This document shows positions 32,501 to 42,480 of a stretch of DNA of 64,000 bases, piece by piece. Source of the DNA: Cyanophora paradoxa. Its lineage: Eukaryota > Glaucocystophyceae > Cyanophorales > Cyanophoraceae. The stretch covers positions 62,001 through 126,000 of the forward strand of contig QPMI01000562.1 of assembly GCA_004431415.1 (NCBI GenBank). The letters run 5' to 3'. Every line of letters starts with the position of its first letter. Position 1 is the first letter of the stretch. Under the pieces are notes generated by a model, which was given only the letters and a program-made list of their open reading frames with translations, did no database searches and was not told the origin of the DNA. The position numbers and the translations under genes were made by a program.

Positions 32501-33390
32501 GCGAGTGCCTCGAGTGGCTGCGCGCCGCCCTCCGCCGCGGCTCGCCCCCGGAGCACCCGATCTGGACGCCGCGGTCCTTCTACCGGCTGTTCACCGACGC
32601 CTCCGGCTACGGCTACGCCGCCTTCCTGGACAAGGCGGTGTCCTTCGACGCCGGCGCCACGCGCCAGCGCGAGGCGTGGTCCGTGTTCGGCACGTTCCCG
32701 GCGCCCCTGCGCGCCTCCGACGGCCCCATGAAGGCCGGCGACACGAGCAGCAACGAGCGCGAGCTCCGCGCCATCGTTGCCGCGGCGGACGACCTGTTCC
32801 CCCTGCTCCCCGCGGGCGCGCACGTCCTCATCCGATGCGACAACCGCTCGGCGGTCGCCGCCGTGGCGCGCGGGGGCGGCTCCGCCCGCCTCTTTGACCT
32901 GAGCGTCCGCCTCTGGCACCGCTGCGCGGCCCTCGGCGTGTTCATCACCGCCCGGCACCTGCCGGGCGAGGCCAACGTCTTCGCCGACCGCGGCTCGCGC
33001 GACGGCGCCCGCGCCCCGGCTCTGAACCGCTCCCTCCTCGAGCGGTGCCGGCACCTTCTCGGCCAGCGCGCGGCCGCCCACCACCACGTCGCCTTCGAGG
33101 ACGACCTCTGGTTGGGCGACTTCCGCCCCGCGGAGCCGACCGTCCTGACGGTCGACTCTCGCCTCCGCCCGGCGCTGATCGCCGCGCTCCGCGATCGCCC
33201 GGCCTCGGCCCCCCTCGGCCTCCTCCTCCCCGTCCAGCCCAGCACGACCTGGTCGGTCGCGCTGGCGGACCTTCGCGCCCGCGGCGCCTCCGTCGCCCCG
33301 CTCGCCGACCTCCCCCCCCACGTCTTCTTCTCCGGGAACATAGGCCTGGGCTCGTCCCCGTGGCCGCTCGAGCTGACCTTCTGGTCGTAG
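29530..33390 (+). CDS. retrotransposon polyprotein: reverse transcriptase and RNase H (DIRS-like)
   Basis: This 1286-codon ORF has an N-terminal structural-like region (residues 1-600) that includes FTNYLMPGGNNIAGSAAGAV and IANFGLFCIRETLEFCWALV. The reverse transcriptase follows: FRLCLDATPVNPFIRLPTFR, WLVKFDLKKGYYHIALEPST, FEWRGVLYVYQALCFGVNIA and the catalytic YIDDG (about residues 853-857). RNase H follows with its acidic residues in FYRLFTDASGYGYAAF, NERELRAIVAA, VLIRCDNRSAVAAVA and LPGEANVFADRGSR. The order RT, RNase H, tyrosine recombinase, with no integrase or protease, defines DIRS-type elements. The first Met may not be the true start. The ORF is intact, so this copy may have been active recently. 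It overlaps the recombinase ORF in another frame. Confidence 0.9.
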   Translation: MRLPPPLTESERLAAIQRSREEAQAAAGAKPLAAAARHLLAVLPPPSATPAAQPAPHYAPHAATQPPRRRPSPGRAPVRPTGRPLGRHARGAAGGQRPAGPRLARPARRGRRIARDGNVGPTGRLPACRTDPRNRRGDSPHPDRAPAGAAAAGDAQSQRDHRESRRDRAKDRSAGKDRRKSSPATKSAGSKHARSASPPPSRKSAASGDPSDADDSSSASSGASLPESDSDSSSEASAVPSRKEAKRAKPSAAEPAGRLPADLVRPANLVGLQLPAAETGLHTAATELAERLRQIEQGFTNYLMPGGNNIAGSAAGAVDRQVAPMIANFGLFCIRETLEFCWALVTQGLAQANVQNAIGLVARIGEIRARMPGGACGRSGELLREWDALTRPLYHRLREAVRALSVLRAYMRPSADLTRSLNQAGQAVAAWPDSAKLLRSSSGRGTSSFLQNPPLGPHELRKFDKQATATLAVGTPEAMTAAFLAAGGSLPPALPRPSIDASREQARSAASAASAAAGSTAAAPSSSARAPPTTRSPRTAGTPTRTAPRRARSPRAASAARTSPPAPPSAAPPSIPASPPAAPGPASPFPRRVPACTMPPGISTPDPFERLRRLVAAHGDPGPYDFAGAAARFRAGQLQDHAHNWRAFFRRAGTQLPSWVGIVISKGLRLPLQTLNGMPVASPLDLPRIRPEGPRNSCYRTPEHTAFVDREAASMLALGVTRVATEEDVRLIRHRASLLVVDKAGPDKFRLCLDATPVNPFIRLPTFRYQTLDEVASYLTPGCWLVKFDLKKGYYHIALEPSTQRLLSFEWRGVLYVYQALCFGVNIACFAFTKFTRAFAKYWAALGVKLCTYIDDGLFICPSREIAELVSMHLRAIAPDLGITFSEKSDFTPTQLTEYLGIVIDVRPESGVFAVTAKKVAKTLARVDEALDQPSVSARRLQKLAGSLIALRMAFPAVRLMTRPLFGLMSTADALADPFNESLVTIEGPARECLEWLRAALRRGSPPEHPIWTPRSFYRLFTDASGYGYAAFLDKAVSFDAGATRQREAWSVFGTFPAPLRASDGPMKAGDTSSNERELRAIVAAADDLFPLLPAGAHVLIRCDNRSAVAAVARGGGSARLFDLSVRLWHRCAALGVFITARHLPGEANVFADRGSRDGARAPALNRSLLERCRHLLGQRAAAHHHVAFEDDLWLGDFRPAEPTVLTVDSRLRPALIAALRDRPASAPLGLLLPVQPSTTWSVALADLRARGASVAPLADLPPHVFFSGNIGLGSSPWPLELTFWS

Positions 33391-34358
33391 AGCCGAACGT
33401 GGCGGCGGAGGAGCTCGCCGACTGGCAGGGGGCCGCTTTCGCGCCCCGCACCACGGCGGGACAGCGGCGCGCGGCGCGCCGGTACTTCGCGTTCACCGCC
33501 CGCCACGACCTGGCGCCGGCGGCCGAGCGCTCCGTCCTCCTCTTCCTGGCCGATGCGACCGCCAGCCGCCGCCGCACGGCGGGGGCGGACCTTGCCCCGA
33601 GCACCATCGGCGGCCTGGCGGCCCACATCTGGCGCGAGCTCAAGCTGCGGGGCCTGGTGGACCCCGCCCAGCCGCGCTCGTTCATGTACCAGACGGCCTG
33701 GCGCGGCATGAAGCGCCGCCTGGGCCGGCCCGTCCAGCAGCGCCGAGCGCTCCTGCCCGGCGACGTCCGGGCCTGGTTCGACACCTCCTCCTTCGGCAAC
33801 CGCGCTCCGGCGCAGCGACTCCGCGACGCCGCGCTGCTCGCCGTCGGCATCGCCGGGTTCCTGCGAGGCGCAGAGCTCGTCGCCCTTCGAATGGGCGACG
33901 TCACGTGCGAGACGGAACCGTCCCCTCGCATCGCCCTGCACGTCCGTCGCTCAAAGACCGACCAGGAGGCGCGCGGTGCCGTCGTCTACCTGACGCCCGC
34001 CCGCCACAGTCCGTCCTGCCCCGTGCGACTGCTCGCGTCCCACCTGAGCGAGAACCGGGCCGAAGCCCCGGCCACGGCCCCACTATTCCCGCGCCTCTCC
34101 GACCCGTCGACCGCGGTCACCGCCGGCTTCCTACGGCGCCTGGTGAAGGAGGTGGCCGGCGCGGTCGGCCACGACCCCGCGGATTTCTCCGGCCACAGCC
34201 TCCGCCGCGGCGGCGCCACGGCTGCGGCCCGCCGCGGCCTGCCGGCGACCTGGATCCGCCGTCACGGTCGTTGGGCCCTGTACTCCTCGGTTCCCCAGGG
34301 GTACATCGAGGATTACCTGTTCCTCCTCTCCTCCGACCTCGCCGACCTCGGCTTTTAG
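33045..34358 (+). CDS. tyrosine recombinase of the retrotransposon
   Basis: The conserved part begins near 33390 (EPNVAAEELADWQGAAFAP); the upstream part of this frame overlaps the RT-RNase H ORF and is probably not translated. Family signatures are the first catalytic Arg in VGIAGFLRGAELVALRMGDV, Lys in HVRRSKTDQEARG, the H-x-x-R box in FSGHSLRRGGATAAARRG, the later His in IRRHGRWALYSSVPQGYI and the nucleophile Tyr in that last motif. In DIRS/Ngaro/PAT elements this enzyme inserts a circular DNA intermediate without duplicating the target, which fits the clean junctions here. Expression probably needs frameshifting or reinitiation after the RT ORF. Confidence 0.9.
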   Translation: MPAPSRPARGRPPPRRLRGRPLVGRLPPRGADRPDGRLSPPPGADRRAPRSPGLGPPRPPPPRPAQHDLVGRAGGPSRPRRLRRPARRPPPPRLLLREHRPGLVPVAARADLLVVEPNVAAEELADWQGAAFAPRTTAGQRRAARRYFAFTARHDLAPAAERSVLLFLADATASRRRTAGADLAPSTIGGLAAHIWRELKLRGLVDPAQPRSFMYQTAWRGMKRRLGRPVQQRRALLPGDVRAWFDTSSFGNRAPAQRLRDAALLAVGIAGFLRGAELVALRMGDVTCETEPSPRIALHVRRSKTDQEARGAVVYLTPARHSPSCPVRLLASHLSENRAEAPATAPLFPRLSDPSTAVTAGFLRRLVKEVAGAVGHDPADFSGHSLRRGGATAAARRGLPATWIRRHGRWALYSSVPQGYIEDYLFLLSSDLADLGF

Positions 34359-36678
34359 CCCGGCGTTGTAGCGTGTTAAAAAAAAATACATTCACGGTTA
34401 GCAGTCCTGGCAATCGAGAATGACACGCGAGGGCCCGCGCGGTGCGCGGGCGGAGAAGGATAGGGAGCGGGGGATGCTGAGCCGGAGGGGAAGGGGGGCC
34501 CATAAAGGGCCCCGCTTTTCTCCCCCCCCGGCCGCTCCAGCGTTTTTTATGATTGGTGCAATGTATGCTATTCTGGCTGGCTGTGACCTGACTCTTGTTT
34601 GGTAGGGGGTACTGCATTCGTGCTGCGTTCGCTACGCTCACCCCCGCGGCCTCCGGCGGCGGTACCCGGCTTCGGATCCCCGAACCCGGAAGAAACCGCG
34701 TACCCCTCCCCGGGGTACGCCGTTCGCCCCAACCGGCCCCACAAGGCGCGGCCCGAGGCCGAACGCGTACCCCGGAGAGGGGTACGGCGTCAGAGCGGCC
34801 CCGATCAAGTGTACCCCGAGCGGGTACCCCGATCGGCCCCGCGACGGCCCGAGCGGAGTACCCCGAGCGGGGTACACCGTCTCGACCCGCAACGGCCCTC
34901 CCCGGGGTACAGGCGCCTAGCGCGCTTACCCCGGAGAGTTCTTGTTCCGGAACTCGCAAGGGCGAGGCCGGAATGGCATACGGCGATCCGCCCTGGTCGA
35001 TCGCCAACGTATTATGATACGTGGTTCCCGGGAAAGCAGCCTTGAGCTGCCGTACCTCAGGCCCAACCCGATGCGCTATCCGTGCATCTAGCTAAGTAGT
35101 GCCAGGCGTAAGATAGCTAGGTCTTCTGCATTCGAATGAAGCGAGGCGTAAATCGGGATTTGCGCTCTCAATGCGTAAATCGAGTTTTGCGCCGACGGAA
35201 TGCGAACAAAGAAGACCGTAGCCGAGCGCCAGGCACGAAAGAGCTGAGCGACTCGCTAGCCGCGGAGCGGCGCGAGGCGAGCACGGGATAAGCAGCAGGC
35301 TGCAGCGAGCGTCCCGCAAGGGACTAGCTGAGCTAGCCGTTGGGCCGAGCCGGCGGGCTTGAAGCCGCCGAGCGCCGGGGGGTACGCTGATTCGGGGTTT
35401 CCCTTCACGCCCAGCTTCGCTCGCGGCCGCCCCAGGCCACGAAGCGACCAGCGGCGAAGCGAAATCGCTCCCGCCCACCTCCCCGCGATTTTTCCTCCGG
35501 GGCGCCGAACCTCGCTACCCAGCGAGCCCCGGCGCCGCGAAAAGTCCGCGCAAAAGGCAATGCATACGGCGACCAGCGCCAGCGTTCGCCGAGGGTATTA
35601 TAATACGTGATTCCTTGTCGTCTCCTGCGCACGCGGTTCCGGATGTTACTCCCGCTCGGTGCCGGCCACCAGCGCGGACATGGTCGTGCACAGCTGATCC
35701 GTGGTAATTTACAATGGTTCCGTCGAAGATTCGGGCACGAACCGCGCAGACTCGGTGTACCGGTCGTCAGTCGTGTTTTTCACGCGCGCCCGCTGGACCC
35801 ACTTGTGCCGGGCCGGGGTCCAGCGCGCCCCCAAGAAACAGTTGCGCGGCTTCGTGGAGAATCTCGAGTTTCTCCCCGCTGGTGTACCCTGTTATATATT
35901 CCTCTGGACCCGCGGGCGCCGAGCCGCGGTCCAGCGCGCATTACCGTTACGCGGTTTTCCCGCGGTAACTTGCTGGTTTTCGAGTCTGCCGCCCCGGCGC
36001 GGGGGTAGACTTCGCGCATGAACTCGGAGTCCTGTTGGTTTTTGATGAGCCTCGGTTGTCGTATGCGTACGACCCCTTGGTCTCATGGTTGTCTGCGGAC
36101 GACGGGCACGCTACCCGTGTGGTAGGGGGTACTGCATTCGTGCTGCGTTCGCTACGCTCACCCCCGCGGCCTCCGGCGGCGGTACCCGGCTTCGGATCCC
36201 CGAACCCGGAAGAAACCGCGTACCCCTCCCCGGGGTACGCCGTTCGCCCCAACCGGCCCCACAAGGCGCGGCCCGAGGCCGAACGCGTACCCCGGAGAGG
36301 GGTACGGCGTCAGAGCGGCCCCGATCAAGTGTACCCCCGAGCGGGGTACCCCGATCGGCCCCGCGACGGCCCCGAGCGGAGTACCCCCGAGCGGGGTACA
36401 CCGTCTCGACCCGCAACGGCCCTCCCCGGGGTACAGGCGCCTAGCGCGCTTACCCCGGAGAGTTCTTGTTCCGGAACTCGCAAGGGCGAGGCCGGAATGG
36501 CATACGGCGATCCGCCCTGGTCGATCGCCAACGTATTATGATACGTGGTTCCCGGGAAAGCAGCCTTGAGCTGCCGTACCTCAGGGCCCAACCCGATGCG
36601 CTATCCCGTGCATCTAGCTAAGTAGTGCCAGGCGTAAGATAGCTAGGTCTTCTGCATTCGAATGAAGCGAGGCGTAAA
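34359..36678 (+). repeat. right terminal complex B1-A2-C-B2 of retrotransposon 1
   Basis: 34359-34600 is a short 3' flank with no gene, containing an A9 run. B1 (34601-35152) and B2 (36121-36678) share GGTAGGGGGTACTGCATTCG at the start and GAAGCGAGGCGTAAA at the end. They contain an array of GGTAC-centred palindromes (CCCCGAGCGGGGTACC type). A2 (35153-35467) follows B1 directly through the circle-junction sequence GGCGTAAATCGGGATTTG. C (35468-36120) is single-copy within the element. Outside B1 the sequence TATGCTATTCTGGCTGGCTG is shared with the other element's B1-type copy only. B1 differs from B2 chiefly by shorter G/C runs. Confidence 0.88.
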
Positions 36679-39600
36679 GATTTGGGATCTCACGCCCCGT
36701 GCGCGCATGCTGGTTTTGATCTTTCAAATTCAGACGCAGTCACGTGATCATGACCCTCCCTTTCTAACCTCGCCTGTCTCGCGCAGTGCCTCCATCGCCT
36801 GTTCCTGAGCCGCAACTCTCCGCTCAGCGATCCTCCATCGAGTGCAGCTCGAATAGGACATTCGTCGGCGAGGAGTTGAACTGCACGTTCTTCCCGCGCA
36901 CCGATTCCGGCGCCCCGTACCCCGCTTTGCCGTCGAACATCAGTCTCTCCGGCGCTGGCGACGCCGTCGCTGCGTTCCGATCGCCCCTGTGGTCGAACCG
37001 CACCTCAAGCCTCACCTTCGCCGTCCTTTTCAATCACAGCCTGGAGGAGCCCGCGAACGCTGTGATTGCCATCTGGAGAAACGCTTCGAATTCTGCCGGC
37101 CGATCAAACGCGACCCATTCGTCCGCGGCCGGCTCCAACTCGACATTCTTCGTTTCGCGCAATATATCCGTCCTCCCTCAAGTTCGGGTCGACCCAAGGT
37201 GCATGCGCTTGGCGATAAGTTCTCGTGTTCAATTGACGTAGGTGCACACGCACAGAACGGCAGTGGAGTGTGTGCCGAGCACGGTGTACATCGGATTCCC
37301 GACCGCGTGCACGATCACGTCCTCCACAAAGGTGAATTTGCCTTCAGCTCTAGATCTACCCCTTCTGCGGGCACCTGTGCACGTTGTGCCCCTGGTTTGC
37401 GGTTCGCCTAAAGCATCGCGCGCTTCTGCATGCGCAATCAGATACGGGACGCGGAGGCCAGCGCTTTGCTTCAGATGCTCGGGGCGCCGATGGTCGAGCT
37501 TGGCGGCGGCGTGAACCTCGCCGTCGCCTTCGACATATCTGCAGTGGAGGTTCTGCAGGCCGGTGACGGACAAGACGTGTCAAGATTTCGATTCACAATT
37601 ACGGCCCGCGTTGTGGGTGGGCTCGATCAACTAGCGCTTGCTGCAGCTGACCATGGGCGTGAACTGCGGATCTTTGTGCCTGTCTTCAAGTTCTGCTCAT
37701 GTCCCACGAACGATCTGCTGCCCCTGACAAGTGTTAACATCACGCTTAAACTGAGTGCGTGCTTTAATATGCTCTCCGCGTATATCCATGCATCTCGCAT
37801 TCGTTTCGCACTCACACAAGAGATCGACCGCGCACAGGCCCGTCTCACCTCCCGCCTTCGGCGACATTGTTTACACCGAAGTCCGTGTCTCTCCCCCTGC
37901 GATCCCTGAAACTGCACGCGCTGGCCGTTGGATCCTCGAGTGCCGTGTCTGATCAAGCAGGCGTCGTCGCCTGGACGAACGCCACCGTCAGCACTTGCGA
38001 TTGGATATTGGTTCGTTCTCATGCTTAGATATTTAAGCTTGCATGCAATGCTTTGATCGCGATTGCTTAAGCATGGATCGCAGACTCCGCTCAACATATC
38101 CAACGCAAACGATTTGAGTGATCTGAGCACCGAGGACAGTGAAGGCCAGAGCGCCCAGGGATGCGCGACATTCTGGATGAAGCCGCGTCTGGGCTCCTGG
38201 CTGCTGAAGCTCACAGTGACGGATAGCGCTGGCTACCGTTCATCTCTCACGCAGGTCGTGGCAGTCACCCCTCCGCTCAGTGCGTCCGGCCACCCGTCAT
38301 GCATTGCTGTAGTCACGACTAATTGCCACGGTGAACCAGACGCGACGATCGCGGTCAAGCTCGACACGGACTACGACGCGTTTGTCGCCAAGTACGCCAA
38401 CGGATCCTACAGCAGGCTACTCGACCTGCTGGCGACAGCCGGGCGAAATCTGTTCCAGCGGAGTCAGATCTACGGGCTGTCGGTGACGCGGGGCAGCGTT
38501 CTCATCCGGTTCAAGCTTCTTCGGCTCGCAAGCTCGAATCAGGCAAGCTCACAGGCCCTGGCCCAACGCACCCTACGCTGGCGCATGACGACTGCGCTGC
38601 GTTTGCAGACGGAGGAGCAGCTGAAGAATGCGTTGCAGCAAATTCGACTCTCTGATGCTTCGTTCGGCCAGGTGCCTTCGTTAGAGGGATTTTCGGCTGC
38701 CACATCAATATCAATAATACCCACGCACTCATTTTCAGTAGCCCACGTTATAATTAATATTAATCGAATATTGACAGTAGCCCGCCGGTATCGCTCGCAG
38801 GTATTCGATGCCCCAGTCCTGAGCGTCCAGGCGTACGAGGAACCGCCCTCGGCCGGTGTGTGTGTGTGTGTGTGAAGCGTTTCTATATACCCGCGCCGGC
38901 TGCACTGGCGCATTGCAATGGGGCATTTTCGAATGCACTTCGAGTTGACATTAGTATATATTCCTTGCACGCGCAGACATCGGCCAGGTTCGGCCCACAG
39001 TCTCCCGGGCGGCGTTTCTGTACGTCGACGGCAAGCCCACAATCGTCGCGATGCTCGGGAACAACGAAGCCTCCCCAGCCCTGCAAATAACATGGCGCCA
39101 GATCAGCGGGCCGCAGGACATCTCGGCGCAGCTCGCCGCATCGAATCAAGCGCAGTTGTCCGTCGACGCTGCCAGCGCGTTCGACGTATCCGTTCCGCTG
39201 TCTTCCAGCCTGAGGAACGGGACGTACGTGCTTGAGCTCACCGTGGTCGACGTGTTCAACTACGAGACAAAGCTGCAAGTGGAGCTCATCGTCGACCCGC
39301 CCCCCAGTCCGTCGGTCGCCGCTTCGAATTCCGGTGAGCGCTGCGATGTGAAAGCGGAAGATGCATTCGTTATACTCTCTTAGCGTGTGATTGCTTTTCG
39401 GTATTCACCTTTCGGCCAGAACCGACAGCATCAGCTTTGGGCGCCGCGGTCGGTGCTGCAATGACGGCGGCGGCCGCAGTCGCGGCGGGAACTTCGGCGG
39501 CAGCTTCGGCTGCGGGCAGCGCCGCTCCGAACGGTGGGTCACAGCTGATTCGCGATCCGACTCGGCGACCTTTCTTTTAACAACACATCGCGATCGTGCT

Positions 39601-39988
39601 TTCAGTCGACGTCGGGGGCGATTTCGGCGGGGACGCTGGCGGCGATGCGGGCGGGGACGCCGGCGGGGATTCGGGCGGGGACGACGCGGGGGATGGCGGC
39701 GACCTGGAGGCTGAAGGTGGCGATGCGGAGGCGGTCGAGGAAGAGGAGAACGAGGACGAGATCGATGCAGAGGACCAGGATATGGTCGAGCAGGAGAGGC
39801 GACGCCAGGCACAACTCGAAGCCGGCGGCGACGTGGAGGTAGCTATATAGCCCGATGCATCGATTGATACACATACGAATTCATTTCGCTCGCCGCAGTG
39901 GTCACACTGCATTCTCAGATGGATATCGGTGGACTTGAAGGTGCTGGTGGCACCGGCGCCGGCGGAGGCGGAGACGGAGCCGCGATGG
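36679..39988 (+). CDS. WD40-PKD host gene, exon block 2 (ectodomain and Ala-rich segment)
   Basis: The block starts mid-WD40 repeat (IWDLTP), completing block 1. An intron at 36699-36786 (donor GTGCGC, phase 1) leads to an exon dense in sequons: ECSSNRTFVGEELNCTFF, LPSNISLSGAGD, WSNRTSSLTFAVLFNHS. A related module follows (ECVPSTVYIGFPTACTITSS), joined across about 37333-37440 to LGAPMVELGGGVNLAVAFDI. Exons from 38063 give WLLKLTVTDSAGYRSSL and DYDAFVAKYANGSYSRLLDL. After an intron with a TG microsatellite (38858-38873) comes a PKD-like domain (ITWRQISGPQDI, NGTYVLELTVVDVFNYE) near 38990-39332. Then come an Ala-rich hydrophobic stretch (GAAVGAAMTAAAAVAAGTSA), GGD repeats and a charged segment (AVEEEENEDEIDAEDQ). 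The last exon ends in GGGGDGAAM at 39988, where element 2 begins. Some borders between 37180 and 38060 are unresolved. Confidence 0.65.
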
Positions 39989-42105
39989 TTTACGCCTCGC
40001 TTCATTCGAATGCAGAAGACCTAGCTATCTTACGCCTGACACTACTTAGCTAGATGCACGGGATAGCGCATCGGTTGGGCCCTGAGGTACGGCAGCTCAA
40101 GGCTGCTTTCCCGGGAACCACGTATCATAATACGTTGGCGATCGACCAGGGCGGATCGCCGTATGCCATTCCGGCCTCGCCCTTGCGAGTTCCGGAACAA
40201 GAACTCTCCGGGGTAAGCGCGCTAGGCGCCTGTACCCCGGGGAGGGCCGTTGCGGGCCGAGACGGTGTACCCCGCTCGGGGGTACTCCGCTCGGGGCCGT
40301 CGCGGGACCGATCGGGGTACCCCGCTCGGGGGTACACTTGATCGGGGCCGCTCTGACGCCGTACCCCTCTCCGGGGTACGCGTTCGGCCTCGGGCCGCGC
40401 CTTGTGGGGCCGGTTGGGGCGAACGGCGTACCCCGGGGAGGGGTACGCGGTTTCTTCCGGGTTCGGGGATCCGAAGCCGGGTACCGCCGCCGGAGGCCGC
40501 GGGGGTGAGCGTAGCGAACGCAGCACGAATGCAGTACCCCCTACCACACGCGTAGCGTGCCCATCGTCCGCAGACGACCATGAGACCAAGGAGTCGTACA
40601 AAAATACGACAACCAAGGCTCATCGGAAAACCGACAGAACTCCGGATCATGCATATGCGCGAAGTCTCCCCCCGCGCCGGGGCGGCAGACTCGAAACCAA
40701 CAAGTTACAGCGGGGAAAAACCGCGTAACAGCCATACGCGCTGGACCCCAGCTCGGCACCCGCGGGTCCAGCGGAAAAAACAGGGTAAAAACCCAGTGGG
40801 AAAACACTCGAGATTCGCAACGAAGCCGCGCGACTGTTTTTTGGGGCGCGCGCTGGGCCCGGCCGGCACAAGCGGGTCCAGCGGACGCGAGTGCAAACAC
40901 GAATGACGACCGATACACAGAGTCTGCGCGGTTCGTGCCCGAATCTTCGACGGAACCATTGTAAATTACCACGGATCAGCTGTGCACGACCACGTCCGCG
41001 CTGGTGGCCGGCACCGAGCGGGAGTACCATCCGGAACCGCGTGCGCAGGAGACGACAAGGAACCACGTATTATAATACCCTCGGCGAGCGCTGGTGCTGG
41101 TCGCCGTATGCATTGCCCTTGCGCGAACTTTCGCGGCGTCGGGGCTCGCTGGGTAGCGAGGTTCGGCGCCCCGGAGGACAAATCGCGGGGAGGTGGGCGG
41201 GAGCGATTTCGCTTCGCCGCTGGTCGCTTCGTGGCCTGGAGCGGCCGCGAGCGAAGCAGGGCGTGAAGGGAAACCCCGAATCAGCGTACCCCCCGGAGCT
41301 CGGCGGCTTCAAGCCCGCCGGCTCGGCCCAACGGCTAGCTCAGCTAGTCCCTTGCGGGGCGCTCGCTGCCGCCTGCTGCTCATCCCGTGCTCGCCTCGCG
41401 CCGCTCTGCGGCTAGCGAGTCGCTCAGCTCTTTCGTGCCTGGCGTTCGGCTACGGTCTTCTTTACTCGCATTCAGTCGGCGCAAAACTCGATTTACGCAT
41501 TGAGAGCGCAAATCCCGATTTACGCCTCGCTTCATTCGAATGCAGAAGACCTAGCTATCTTACGCCTGACACTACTTAGCTAGATGCACGGGATAGCGCA
41601 TCGGTTGGGCCCTGAGGTACGGCAGCTCAAGGCTGCTTTCCCGGGAACCACGTATCATAATACGTTGGCGATCGACCAGGGCGGATCGCCGTATGCCATT
41701 CCGGCCTCGCCCTTGCGAGTTCCGGAACAAGAACTCTCCGGGGTAAGCGCGCTAGGCGCCTGTACCCCGGGGAGGGCCGTTGCGGGCCGAGACGGTGTAC
41801 CCCGCTCGGGGGTACTCCGCTCGGGCCGTCGCGGACCGATCGGGTACCCCGCTCGGGGTACACTTGATCGGGGCCGCTCTGACGCCGTACCCTCTCCGGG
41901 GTACGCGTTCGGCCTCGGGCCGCGCCTTGTGGGGCCGGTTGGGCGAACGGCGTACCCGGGAGGGGTACGCGGTTTCTTCCGGGTTCGGGGATCCGAAGCC
42001 GGGTACCGCCGCCGGAGGCCGCGGGGGTGAGCGTAGCGAACGCAGCACGAATGCAGTACCCCTACCAAACAAGAGTCAGGTCACAGCCAGCCAGAATAGC
42101 ATACA
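39989..42105 (-). repeat. terminal complex B2-C-A2-B1 of element 2
   Basis: Inverted copy of the complex at 34560-36678. The A segment is the same 315-bp length and near-identical, B segments are 548-557 bp, and C is more diverged. The outer match continues to about 42105 (complement of TATGCTATTCTGGCTGG). With the copy at 34560-36678 this forms two inverted arms of about 2.1 kb around 3.3 kb of host exons. Confidence 0.88.
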
Positions 42106-42480
42106 TAGGAACAAAGTGAGCAAGAGGGCGAAGGTTGTTTCGCCCTCCCCATTCCCCCCTCTCCTTCCTCCTTCCCCTGCCACCCCACGTGTCCCAGACG
42201 CTAGGCCTCCCTCCCCAGCGCACTGCGCTGTAGGAGGAACGGGCAGAGAGCGTGAATTCGGACAAACAACATGGGGCCGGGCGGGCCAAAACGCCCGAGG
42301 TAACGAGCCGGCACAGAAGGCTGGGGGGTTCTCGCCGTACCCCTATGGGACAGTCGACGAACCGGGGCGGCGCTGGATAGTGGCGCCGCCAGATCCCCGC
42401 CGCCGACAAGTCATGCTGGGCGGTGCGGGCCAGGGGCGCGCTACGGGTGGAGGGCGGGCAAGGCGGTCGCACTGCGCGTC
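42106..42480. other. element 2 body between B1 and the 139-bp satellite
   Basis: No gene is seen. Purine/pyrimidine-asymmetric stretches (CCCTCTCCTTCCTCC) lie at about 42160-42180. This is the position of the recombinase 3' end in element 1, but no recombinase similarity is visible. Confidence 0.4.

Larger units (their letters stand above)
24357..36678 (+). mobile_element. tyrosine-recombinase (DIRS/Ngaro/PAT-like) retrotransposon with split direct repeats, 12.3 kb
   Basis: The element begins TCGGGATTTGCGCTC and ends GAAGCGAGGCGTAAA, with no target-site duplication, as expected for tyrosine-recombinase integration of a circle. Its repeats are arranged A1 (24357-24671), body, B1 (34601-35152), A2 (35153-35467), C (35468-36120), B2 (36121-36678). 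A1/A2 and B1/B2 are direct copies, the split direct repeat design of Ngaro/PAT elements, with an extra 653-bp C segment between A2 and B2. The body holds a degenerate 5' ORF, a satellite block, Gag-like sequence, RT-RNase H and a tyrosine recombinase. It lies in a coding exon of the WD40 host gene, in the same orientation. Confidence 0.88.

Noticed and set aside
31585-33321. 578-codon minus-strand frame
   Set aside because: Antisense shadow of the intact RT-RNase H ORF, caused by GC-rich third positions.
36679-39988. Host exon block 2 as cargo captured by a single giant composite element (24357-51566)
   Set aside because: The inverted outer A copies could suggest one large element, but each half has a complete set of termini and the middle block joins in frame with both flanking host blocks, so two separate insertions explain it better.
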